This document shows positions 26,007 to 33,561 of a stretch of DNA of 64,000 bases, piece by piece; the first letter of the stretch is position 1; each line of letters opens with the position of its first letter. Location: contig NZ_JNKN01000005.1 of assembly GCF_000702065.1 (NCBI RefSeq), positions 62,001 to 126,000 of the forward strand. Reading direction: 5' to 3'. The notes under the pieces are model-generated. The model did no database searches. It was not told where the DNA came from and was given only the letters and a program-made list of their open reading frames with translations. A program made the translations under genes and the position numbers. The DNA comes from Kandleria vitulina DSM 20405. Lineage in GTDB: Bacteria; Bacillota_I; Bacilli_A; Erysipelotrichales; Coprobacillaceae.

Positions 26007-26058
26007 TTGACACAAAAAGGTAATATGTTACCTTTTAGGAGAACGGTAATATATTACC
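26007..26058 (+). promoter_or_regulatory. Promoter element and twin operators of the MarR gene
   Basis: TTGACA (26007-26012) followed by two near-identical palindromes, GGTAATATGTTACC (26019-26032) and GGTAATATATTACC (26045-26058), 26 bp apart. No convincing -10 is visible. The second ends just before AAGGAGA of the next gene. Confidence 0.65.
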
Positions 26059-26076
26059 TTTTTAAGGAGAAGATAA

Positions 26077-26553
26077 ATGCTGATAGAAGAGGTTATGCAA
26101 AATGGCAATGTGGACTTTTCCAATATTCCATCAAATTATTACTTACTCGGGCTCTTAAGTGCTTTTGAGAATCGCTTTCAGGCAATGGCTGATAATACCA
26201 TGCAGGAAATCAGCTGGAAGCAGTTCTTTGCGATAATATGCATCAACATGTGTAAGGAACCGCCGACACTAAAAGAATTGTCAGATATTCTTGGAAGCTC
26301 ACATCAGAATGTGAAGCAGATTCTGTTGAAGCTTGAAAAGAAGAGCTTTATTCAGTTTCAGACGGACGATGCCGACAAGAGAAAGCAGCGTATTGTTCTG
26401 ACGGACTACTGTAGGGAATTCTGTGAGAGAAACGACGAAATGAGCAAAAGCATTATGGAGAAAATGTTTAATGGAGTAACAGAGAAAGAAGTCGCTACAA
26501 CGATACAAACTATCATCAAAATCGAAAAGAATCTAAGGGGCTATGAAGGATGA
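26077..26553 (+). CDS. MarR-family transcriptional regulator
   Basis: 158 aa. The winged helix shows LKELSDILGSSHQNVKQILL and KLEKKSFIQF, with the wing DDADKRKQRIVLTDYCREFC. Regulators of this type often pair with a flavodoxin gene, as here (the next gene starts 70 bp downstream). The twin GGTAATAT-TTACC palindromes upstream are its probable autoregulatory sites. AAGGAGA lies 8 bp before the ATG. Ligand unknown. Confidence 0.88.
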   Translation: MLIEEVMQNGNVDFSNIPSNYYLLGLLSAFENRFQAMADNTMQEISWKQFFAIICINMCKEPPTLKELSDILGSSHQNVKQILLKLEKKSFIQFQTDDADKRKQRIVLTDYCREFCERNDEMSKSIMEKMFNGVTEKEVATTIQTIIKIEKNLRGYEG

Positions 26554-26623
26554 AGATTTCATATATTTTGACGGGACAATAAGTGATATTACATACGAAT
26601 AAAAAAAGGAAGGTAATCTGATC

Positions 26624-27148
26624 ATGAGTGGAATCATTTTATATAAGTCAAGGTATGGAGCGACAAAACAGTATGCGGATTGGATTGCAGAGAAAACAGG
26701 ATTTTCGTGCATCAAGACAGATGATGCTGATATGAAAAGGGTTTCTGGCTGTGATGTAATTATTCTAGGTGGCGGTATCTACGCATCGGGGATAGCAGGC
26801 CTTTCGTTCTTGAAGAAAAACATAGGAAAACTGAAGGAGAAAAAGATAATTGTATTTTGCTGTGGAGCATCGCCCTATGAGGAGAGTGCATTTGCGGCAA
26901 TCGTACAGCGCAACTTCAAAGGTGATCTTGCCGGTATTCCATGCTTTTACTGTCGAGGAACTTTTGATATGAGTGAGATGTCTTTTATAGATAGGTCATT
27001 GTGCAAAATGCTTCGAAAGGTTGTTGCCAAGAAAAATCCTGATGAGTATGAGATATGGGAAAAGGCATTGATGGCGGTTGGCGATAATGAAAAGGGAAAT
27101 TGGATTGACAAGGCATATATAGAACCAATTATCAAAGCAATAGGATAA
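26624..27148 (+). CDS. Flavodoxin-domain protein
   Basis: 174 aa, flavodoxin-like (Flavodoxin_5, HemG-like). It begins MSGIILYKSRYGATKQYADW, where the T/S-rich loop SRYGATK binds FMN phosphate, and continues VIILGGGIYASGIAGLSFLKKN and VFCCGASPYEE. The C-terminal RGTFDMSEMSFIDR segment fits the same family. Likely an electron carrier or NADPH-linked reductase; substrate unknown. Probably in an operon with the MarR gene and ended by a terminator. Confidence 0.87.
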   Translation: MSGIILYKSRYGATKQYADWIAEKTGFSCIKTDDADMKRVSGCDVIILGGGIYASGIAGLSFLKKNIGKLKEKKIIVFCCGASPYEESAFAAIVQRNFKGDLAGIPCFYCRGTFDMSEMSFIDRSLCKMLRKVVAKKNPDEYEIWEKALMAVGDNEKGNWIDKAYIEPIIKAIG

Positions 27149-27174
27149 GTTCAAAGAGAGTTGGAAGCTTTAGA

Positions 27175-27200
27175 GAGTCGAGTAACATCGACTCCTTTTT
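27175..27200 (+). terminator. Terminator after flavodoxin gene
   Basis: GAGTCGA / TCGACTC stem with a 6-nt loop, then CTTTTT. Confidence 0.75.
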
Positions 27201-27322
27201 CATGTCCGGAGGGAGGTGGTCATTTGTATCCGATCAGCAATGCCTTCCTTGATTGTACTGGTCAACATTTTTGGTAACAAGTCGGATGGATAAATTAGCT
27301 AAATCTTAATTCCATTGATGTT

Positions 27323-27422
27323 TAATTTTTATTATGAGTATGTGGCCTGACGTAGTTATACCAGTTAGTATATTGCTTAGTCATCTTGTCTAACATTTCA
27401 ACGCTATCAAATATAAACCTAT
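27323..27422 (-). pseudogene. IS3-family (IS150-like) transposase, C-terminal scrap
   Basis: On the minus strand the frame reads FDSVEMLDKMTKQYTNWYNY then VRPHTHNKN and a stop. The N-W-Y-N-x-V-R-P-H pattern is the end of IS3-group integrase-type transposases. About 30 codons remain. It marks a former insertion between the flavodoxin gene and the two-gene module. Confidence 0.55.
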
Positions 27423-27444
27423 AATAAAAACTATTCGTTACGAT

Positions 27445-27475
27445 AAAAGGTCTGTGTAGAGTGTACAGACCTTTT
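27445..27475. terminator. Hairpin before the two-gene module
   Basis: Perfect 11-bp stem AAAAGGTCTGT / ACAGACCTTTT; A and T flanks let it work in both directions. Confidence 0.65.
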
Positions 27476-27563
27476 AAGTTTATATATAATCTGTTAAATT
27501 GTCAGACCATTTAGTATAATATAATTATTATAATATCTAAAATCAAATATGGGGTGATATGAT

Positions 27564-28400
27564 ATGAAAAATGAGAATAAAGCAGAAACTATAATAAATG
27601 GATATGAACAAGCTAATAAAGACGCTAAAGAAGTTTTACAGTATTTGGAAAAAATAGATGATCCATCTCAAATGGAGGAATCTCAACTTCCTTCAATTGT
27701 GAGAAATCTAGAAAAAGTTGATTCAAAAGTTTCTAAGTCTTATATAGGAACTGCATCTGTTATGGGGGGAGCTGTAGCTTTTGCTGTTGGAACATCTATT
27801 TCATCGAGCGCATTTGCTGGTGGTTTGGGGATGGCTGCTTTAGGCGGGGCAGGATTAGCAGGTGCTGGAGCTGCTGCAGCGGCTGTACCATTTCTTGGAG
27901 GGTTTGTTGTTCCGGCAATAGCAGTGTCTGTATCTACGAAATTGTTTAGTGATATCAAAATAAAGAAGTATCTTAATGATAATAAAGAAACTATGAAAAA
28001 AAATAAGGCTAAGATGGATAAACAAAGGAATAGACTTCTTACATGGTTAAAGACTTTACAAGAACGCGGTGCAAAGCTTGATACGGAAATTAATGAAGAA
28101 ATAAATAAAAAGTTTTCCGAATTTAAGAAGAAGTCAAAAAAAATGGCAAAAGATATTTCTATTCAAATAGATGATTGTTTGAATATGGATACAAATAAAA
28201 GAATACTTCAATATAATGAGGTGATTTTAAAACAATATCGTTTACAGAAAGATTTAGAGGAAAAAGTTGAGTTTCTATTTGATGAGTATAATGAGCTTCT
28301 CAAAGAAAAGAAAGAGTTAGAAAGACAGGTAAACTGTATTATAAAACTGTTGAATGCTATGGGATGTCCGGAGTCGGTAATTAATCAGGCTTTGAATTGA
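27564..28400 (+). CDS. Coiled-coil protein with long Gly/Ala-rich hydrophobic segment (module gene A)
   Basis: 278 aa, not recognised. Residues ~1-60 are charged and helical. Residues ~62-130 form an unusual hydrophobic stretch rich in Gly and Ala (for example GLGMAALGGAGLAGAGAAAA) that could make a glycine-zipper pair of membrane helices. Residues ~135-270 are highly charged with coiled-coil character (KKKSKKMAKDISIQIDD, LEEKVEFLFDEYNELLKEKK). GGGGTGAT precedes the ATG. It ends 12 bp before gene B. A pore-like effector is a possible role, without direct evidence. Confidence 0.65.
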   Translation: MKNENKAETIINGYEQANKDAKEVLQYLEKIDDPSQMEESQLPSIVRNLEKVDSKVSKSYIGTASVMGGAVAFAVGTSISSSAFAGGLGMAALGGAGLAGAGAAAAAVPFLGGFVVPAIAVSVSTKLFSDIKIKKYLNDNKETMKKNKAKMDKQRNRLLTWLKTLQERGAKLDTEINEEINKKFSEFKKKSKKMAKDISIQIDDCLNMDTNKRILQYNEVILKQYRLQKDLEEKVEFLFDEYNELLKEKKELERQVNCIIKLLNAMGCPESVINQALN

Positions 28401-28412
28401 GGAGGCGAAATT

Positions 28413-29840
28413 ATGATTTCATATAGAGAAAAAGAAATGATGATGGCCATGAAATATTTGGCAAATCATACAAATGAATTTGCTCAAGCTGTTCTCTCGG
28501 CAAACAATAGTATGATAAATGAAGAATCTGTAGATTTAGAATTAAGCAAATTGCCGAATGTTTCATCATATGATGATATTGTCAAACTAGCTAGAGAAAA
28601 TGGTTACGAACCGATTTTTAGAATAGAAGATTTATTATCTCCAGAAGAATTAGAACAATTAGATAAAGAATATAAAGCAATAAAAGAAGATTTTAGAAAA
28701 CAAACTGGATTAAATAAGACGGATGCTGTTTTTATTATTACTGCGGTTATACTTCAAATGATTAGACAGGTATTTCAACCTAAAGTGAATTTTGATGCAT
28801 TTAAGAGCATGGATGATAGAGATTCACATGATAAAACTGCTGAAGATGCGAAAGATAATGATTATGATAGTGAAAAAGCCGATAAATATAAAGAGGATGC
28901 CAAGAAAGATAAAACAAAAGGTTCTAGATATTATTACGCAAGATTAGATGAAGTGGCTGATATTGCGCATGTTCCTTATGATGTAATTAATGGTTCGAAG
29001 AAGTTTGGTTTAAAACTAAATGGTAAAAATCATAGAGCTAAAACTTTAGGACACGATCCTTGGTTAGGTTATATTTTTGGTACTTGTAATATATTGACAA
29101 ATACAATGTCTCTTGGAAAAGATAATGAATTTAGAACTGTTCATATAGGAAAAGATAAAAAAGGTTCCCCTGCTGTTATTGCTGAGGCGGATGCCATAAA
29201 AATGCTAGAGTATAGCATTAATAGATTTCGTGAATCGAAAAAAACTGTTGGATTAGCAGTTATTAAGCAGGCATACCATATAAAGTCAGACGAATACTCA
29301 AAAGAAGGGCTTTCGTTACCTTTCTTACAGCTATTTTTAGATTCTGATGTTATAAAAGAATTATGTGAGTCTGGAATTGATTATGCTAAATTACAGTTTC
29401 TAGGTACAGTTGGTGTTCAAACTATTTTATCTGAGTTTATAAGTTATATTATTTCTGTTGCACATAGAATAACTATTATTTGCGATGACAACAAAAAATT
29501 AGGTAAAGATAAGATTATAACGAAGGAAGAAGTCATTCAGTCTTTAACTAAGAAAAAAACTTTAAATGAAGTTAGAACACGAAAAGTAATTGTTATTTCA
29601 GAAAGCATAGCATCTATAGCAAATGCAATTGTTATAGCAGGAATTGAAGTGGGGGCTACATATACTGAAAATGTAGAGTTGTCGGGGAAGGCAATAAAAT
29701 ATCTAGATATAGGAGGGTATCTGTCTACAGTTATTCATTTATTTTCAGACATCAGGTTTATAACAAAGATAAAGAAAGAGTTTATAGCTCAAGCGGTAGA
29801 AAAGAATTATCAGGAAAAACTTAATTCATTAGGAATATGA
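28413..29840 (+). CDS. Unrecognised 475-aa protein with HDPWLGYIFGT motif (module gene B)
   Basis: 475 aa. After a charged N-terminus there is a hydrophobic segment (AVFIITAVILQMIRQVF, ~110-126). A very acidic/basic linker follows (DRDSHDKTAEDAKDNDYDSE). Next comes a polar block ending KTLGHDPWLGYIFGTCNILT near residue 220, the most motif-like part. The C-terminal third has further hydrophobic helices (VVISESIASIANAIVIAGIE). GGAGG lies 9 bp before the ATG. With gene A it forms a tight two-gene unit. I cannot assign a function. Confidence 0.65.
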   Translation: MISYREKEMMMAMKYLANHTNEFAQAVLSANNSMINEESVDLELSKLPNVSSYDDIVKLARENGYEPIFRIEDLLSPEELEQLDKEYKAIKEDFRKQTGLNKTDAVFIITAVILQMIRQVFQPKVNFDAFKSMDDRDSHDKTAEDAKDNDYDSEKADKYKEDAKKDKTKGSRYYYARLDEVADIAHVPYDVINGSKKFGLKLNGKNHRAKTLGHDPWLGYIFGTCNILTNTMSLGKDNEFRTVHIGKDKKGSPAVIAEADAIKMLEYSINRFRESKKTVGLAVIKQAYHIKSDEYSKEGLSLPFLQLFLDSDVIKELCESGIDYAKLQFLGTVGVQTILSEFISYIISVAHRITIICDDNKKLGKDKIITKEEVIQSLTKKKTLNEVRTRKVIVISESIASIANAIVIAGIEVGATYTENVELSGKAIKYLDIGGYLSTVIHLFSDIRFITKIKKEFIAQAVEKNYQEKLNSLGI

Positions 29841-30061
29841 TTTCAAAACAATACAGCGATATGGCGTCTATGAGTAGTGCACTTGTAGGCGCTTTTTTAA
29901 TGCCCGGGCGGGCGGAAAGGATAAGGGATGATACAGAACAGGTAGCATCTAATACATTTGATATGCAAATTGGTCGAACGAATTATATTGTTAATGTTCA
30001 TTTTGAAGAGGATAGCAAAGAGACCTATTCTGATAAGGATTACAGCAGAGGTTACGCATAA
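29837..30061 (+). pseudogene. TnpW-like fragment fused out of frame to foreign sequence
   Basis: The ATG overlaps the stop of gene B. Residues ~39-66 (NTFDMQIGRTNYIVNVHFEE and DSKETYSDK) match the TnpW family core also seen at 17053, but the usual DKILRLI end is lost. The sequence changes at about 30025 into an ADP-ribosylglycohydrolase gene in another frame. It is a junction scar of a TnpX/TnpW-type element. Confidence 0.55.
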
Positions 30062-30461
30062 TCATCCTGAAGGAATAAAAGGCGCAGAAGCTACAGCTTC
30101 AGCAATTTTCATGGCTCGTACAGGAAAATCAAAGGATGAGATTAAGAAGTATATTATAGATGAATTTGGATACGATTTATCAAGAACACTTGATGAAATA
30201 CGACCTGCTTACCGACATGTAGAAAGCTGCCAAGAAACAGTTCCTGAAGCAATCACAGCCTTTTTGGAAGGAACTGATTTTGAAGACGTAGTTCGATGCG
30301 CAGTATCTCTAGGAGGGGATTGTGATACGTTAACTTGTATCGCATCTGGAATTGCAGAAGCGTTTTATGACGTTCCGGAAAACTATAAAGAAGAGGCTTT
30401 ATCTCGGATTGAACCGGATATGCGCCAGGTATATGAGCAATATATGAAGCATAGAAAGTAA
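30036..30461 (+). pseudogene. ADP-ribosylglycohydrolase, C-terminal fragment
   Basis: The frame reads ITAEVTHNHPEGIKGAEATA, then YRHVESCQETVPEAITAFLE, and the metal-binding motif VSLGGDCDTLTCIASGIAEA with AFYDVPE. This is the C-terminal half of the ADP-ribosyl-(dinitrogen reductase)-hydrolase / ARH family, ~260 aa when complete. The N-terminal half and start are missing, replaced by the TnpW-like sequence. Probably inactive because the N-terminal metal residues are lost. Confidence 0.8.
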
Positions 30462-30474
30462 AACTTAGTATGGG

Positions 30475-30636
30475 ATGATTATTACAAAGAGATTTAAAAC
30501 AAATTTTACAGAAGAGGAATTGAAGAAAGCTCTTTTTTCAAATAAAGGTAAAGCTGAAGAAATACTTAATGATGCAAATAAGTGGGAAAAATTTAAGATT
30601 AAAGAAGTTATCAGATTGAAAACAGGCTATTTATAA
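30475..30636 (+). pseudogene. Short fragment resembling a YkvA/DUF1232 N-terminus
   Basis: 53 codons, MIITKRFKTNFTEEELKKAL then KAEEILNDANKWEKF. The pattern 'EEEL..AL..n..KAEEIL.D..K.E.F' resembles the N-terminal segment of some DUF1232 proteins; the conserved domain itself is missing. Low confidence. Confidence 0.3.
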
Positions 30637-30784
30637 TTTAATCTGTGAGAATAAACATTTTACTGTAGAGCAGGTTATGGCTGAGTTTGATATTTCAAGG
30701 GCAACAGTATTTAGAGACTATGCTAAGATAAAGAAAATCACAGGTGCTGTCTATGATAAAAATGAATCTGTGTGGAAATTATAA
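30637..30784 (+). pseudogene. Helix-turn-helix protein remnant
   Basis: Without a start codon the frame reads ICENKHFTVEQVMAEFDISR and ATVFRDYAKIKKITG, ending in a stop. The FTVEQVMAEFDISRATVFRDY part is a clear DeoR-type helix-turn-helix. It lies directly before a cluster of AGTCTCAT repeats that could have been its binding sites. Confidence 0.4.
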
Positions 30785-30789
30785 TACTA

Positions 30790-30955
30790 AGTCTCATATC
30801 AGTCTCATCAAAATGAGACTATAAATTAATTGAAAAATGCTGAAATGCTGGGATTTATATAGGAAAGTCTCATTGCAGTCTCATCATAGTCTCACTGAGT
30901 CTCATGCGTAAATGAGACTTTATGAGACTTAGTTATAAAATCTATATATGAGACC
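30790..30955. repeat. Cluster of ten AGTCTCAT / ATGAGACT octamers
   Basis: Octamers start at 30790, 30801, 30813(-), 30866, 30877, 30888 (last base C), 30898, 30912(-), 30922(-) and 30948(-, one change). Steps within groups are 10-12 bp, about one helical turn. Likely protein-binding iterons or operator array. Confidence 0.7.
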
Positions 30956-31063
30956 TAAATCAAAACAGCAAAAAATATAAGTGCCTGTCCATATTGGCTC
31001 TCTGTTTTTATTTTACTTCGACTTTATATAGTTATTGATTATATTAGAAAGGATGAATAGGTT

Positions 31064-31351
31064 ATGAAAACATTTAATGATGTGCTTAATGAGCAAATGC
31101 AAAATAATGAATTCAAAAAAGAATATGAAGCTATTCAACCTGGGATGAATGTAATCAGAGCTATTGTAGATGCTAGAACTTCTCAAAACCTTACTCAGAA
31201 GGAACTTGATAGACGTTCAGGTATTAACCAAGCTGACATAAGCAAGATTGAGAATGGAACGAGAAATCCATCACTTAAGTTGCTAAAAAGATTAGCTGAT
31301 GGTATGGGAATGGTACTCAAGATTGAGTTTGTTCCTAAAGAGAATGTATAG
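31064..31351 (+). CDS. XRE-family HTH protein, HigA-like antitoxin
   Basis: 95 aa. The helix-turn-helix is NLTQKELDRRSGINQADISK followed by IENGTRNPSLKLLKRLADGMGM, typical of HigA/XRE antitoxins. A short N-terminal dimer region precedes it. The usual upstream toxin (RelE/HigB-like) is absent, so it appears orphaned. AGGAT lies about 10 bp before the ATG. A decayed paralogue lies at 32115. Confidence 0.8.
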   Translation: MKTFNDVLNEQMQNNEFKKEYEAIQPGMNVIRAIVDARTSQNLTQKELDRRSGINQADISKIENGTRNPSLKLLKRLADGMGMVLKIEFVPKENV

Positions 31352-31448
31352 ATAGAATAACAAAGAAGAGAACATGTTTTTGTAAAGATTAATAAGTTAA
31401 TTGGATTATAATTCTTCTTCAATAGTTCTATAAACCGAGGTGATTATA

Positions 31449-31904
31449 ATGAGAAAAATGAGTAAGAAAGTAACTGCAGTCTTATTGTCTATGATGATGG
31501 TATTTACATTAACAATAAGTAATGCAAGTGCAAAAACAGTTTCTGGGTATTATTTGATTTCTGCTGTTTCAACTACATACTTCAAGAAAAAAGGACGTAC
31601 ATTAACTGTTAAGACAAAGAAAGCTAATCCTATCTCATATGTTAAAACAAATGATTATGGTAAAGCAAAAAAGACAGTTCGTAATAAAAAGTTTAAATTA
31701 AGTAAGACATGTAAGTATTATCTTTCAAGTATTGGTAGTGGTAATAAGTTATATGATTTTAAAAGTATGAAGAAGAAAACTTCATACTCTGCAATTAAAA
31801 AACATATTAAGGATGTCCATAGTCTAAAAGATGGAAGCAACTTTGGTGTTGTATTTGTAGTGAAGAAAGGAACTGTCACAAAAGTTGTGATGGTTTCTGC
31901 ATAA
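31449..31904 (+). CDS. Small secreted basic protein
   Basis: 151 aa with a clear signal peptide: basic start MRKMSKKVT, hydrophobic AVLLSMMMVFTLTI, and a likely cleavage after SNASA. The mature part is very rich in Lys, Ser, Tyr and Thr (KTKKANPISYVKTNDYGKAK) and shows no domain I recognise; no cysteine pair or LPxTG is seen. GAGGTGAT lies just upstream of the ATG at 31449. Its own terminator follows. Confidence 0.7.
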   Translation: MRKMSKKVTAVLLSMMMVFTLTISNASAKTVSGYYLISAVSTTYFKKKGRTLTVKTKKANPISYVKTNDYGKAKKTVRNKKFKLSKTCKYYLSSIGSGNKLYDFKSMKKKTSYSAIKKHIKDVHSLKDGSNFGVVFVVKKGTVTKVVMVSA

Positions 31905-31960
31905 CAATCTTTGTATTATTATTTTAGTGGTCATTCAATTAACATTAATCTTTGTAGCAT

Positions 31961-31995
31961 ATAAAACGGAGCTTTTTATAGCTCCGTTTTATATA
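31961..31995. terminator. Terminator after secreted protein gene
   Basis: 13-bp stem ATAAAACGGAGCT / AGCTCCGTTTTAT with a 6-nt loop. Confidence 0.75.
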
Positions 31996-32114
31996 TTGTG
32001 ATTGTAGAGGGAAGATTTTTCGAAAAAATGTAATTGACTCATAAAGAAGGATTTTTTTAAGTGGTCACTGATAATAGTGCTTGCTTAGTACAGTAATACA
32101 AATGATGAATCAAA

Positions 32115-32375
32115 GTAGATAAAGAATTTAAAGAAAAAGTATTAAATAATCTAGATGTAAAAGATGAATATGATATTATTCAGGAAATGATTAATGTACG
32201 TATAAAGCAACATATCACTTAAAAAGAATTAGCTGATAGAATAGAGATTACTCAAGCTGATATTAGCTGTATTGAGAATGGAACACGAAATCCAAGTTTA
32301 GCAATGGTTAAAAGAATAGCTAAGGGGGTTGGGATGCAAGTGAAGCATGAGTTTATTCATGATTCAATGAATTAA
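32115..32375 (+). pseudogene. Decayed HigA-like XRE gene
   Basis: The frame reads KVDKEFKEKVLNNLDVKDEY and INVRIKQHIT, stops at TAA (32219), then continues KELADRIEITQADISCIENG and TRNPSLAMVKRIAKG to the true stop. The stop replaces a codon that is Gln in the paralogue at 31064 (NLTQKEL), consistent with a CAA-to-TAA change. No intact start is seen. Confidence 0.7.
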
Positions 32376-32517
32376 TAGATAAGGAGCTTATTTAAGCTAT
32401 TTTTTTTGTACTGCAACAAGTAATCTTTGATATAAAAAACCATTATTAATATATGTAGAGGAAAAGAATATATTCATAGTGTTGAGATTCACTTCATTAA
32501 ACTAGGGGGAGCTGATT

Positions 32518-33151
32518 AATTAAAAAAGAGAAGGATGATGTCTATAAAGTCTCAATCGCACCTGATCATAGTTTATTTGATTTTATTTTTGTGAGTGTCG
32601 CAAGTGGGAAGCTTGCGAGTGCGATTGAGACTATCAAGAAGAAAGATATTAAAGGAACAATTGTACTGTTCTGTAATTTTTGGGATGAAAGAAGAGAAGT
32701 GGAAGCACTGCTTGGTGATTATGAATATATAACAGCTTTCCCTACAGCTGGAGGGCATATGGAGAGCCAGATACTTAATTGTGTATTGTTTGATCATATT
32801 ATGCTTGAAGGCAAAGAAAAAGCGCATATCTCAAATTATGACTAGTTAATTTCATTACTCAATTCAGCTCACATTAAACAAGAAATACCACACGACATGT
32901 TTGAATGGATTTGGATTCATATGGCAATTAATGCCGGAGTGACATCGACTGCTGGCCGAAAAGGAGATATTAGTCACCCTAATGAGCTCGCAGAAGAGCT
33001 TATGTCAGATGCGAAAGCACTGACACTCGCCGTAAAAACAATTAGAGAGACACTGAAATGTGTAGAAGCAAGAGATTCAAATAGAGAAAAGAAGTATTCA
33101 AGAGTATTTATAGATGAGTATATAAATAAAGTAGAGGAATACTGGAAATAA
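32518..33151 (+). pseudogene. Ketopantoate reductase (PanE/ApbA) family remnant
   Basis: The frame reads FVSVASGKLASAIETIKKKD, LFCNFWDERREVEALLGDYE, AFPTAGGHMESQILNCVLFD, stops at TAG (about 32843), then continues HDMFEWIWIHMAINAGVTST and LTLAVKTIRETLKCVEAR. This is the middle and C-terminal part of a PanE/ApbA-like reductase (~320 aa). The NADPH-binding N-terminus is missing. The last ~20 codons (RVFIDEYINKVEEYWK) look foreign. Confidence 0.75.
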
Positions 33152-33357
33152 CAGAATCCAAGTTGGATTCTGTTTTAATATAATTCCAATCAAAGAAATA
33201 TTTTGATTAATGATGTGTCACTGATTAGTTAAGTAATATGAATCTTCTAAAGGCAAAAGAATATTACGTTAAGTATGATGAAATCATTGCGGCGAAGTAG
33301 CAAGTTGTACTTAAAAGCGAGTGTAGAGAAGTTTAAATGAAATCAATAGCATCAATA

Positions 33358-33380
33358 AAAAAACGTAAATCGTTTTTTGT
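33358..33380 (+). terminator. Terminator-like hairpin in the gap 33152-33561
   Basis: AAAAAACG / CGTTTTTT stem with a TAAAT loop. Otherwise this ~400-bp gap holds only a 20-codon scrap (33238) and I see no gene in it. Confidence 0.5.
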
Positions 33381-33561
33381 TTAAAATTGTATTTGAATCA
33401 TGAGCGACTGAAGAGTATAATTCTGCCTAGATTTATTTATAAGAATGGAAGGGTTCTTTACTAATATTGAAAGCAAAAAGTATATAGAATGGCATTTCTC
33501 ATTTCAATGCTTTTTAAGTTTTGTTGGGGCTATTAGTATAAGGAATAGAGGGGAAGTTAAA

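Noticed and set aside
30790-30955. CRISPR-like short repeat array
   Set aside because: The unit is only 8 bp, occurs in both orientations and spacing is one helical turn; no cas gene is in the window.
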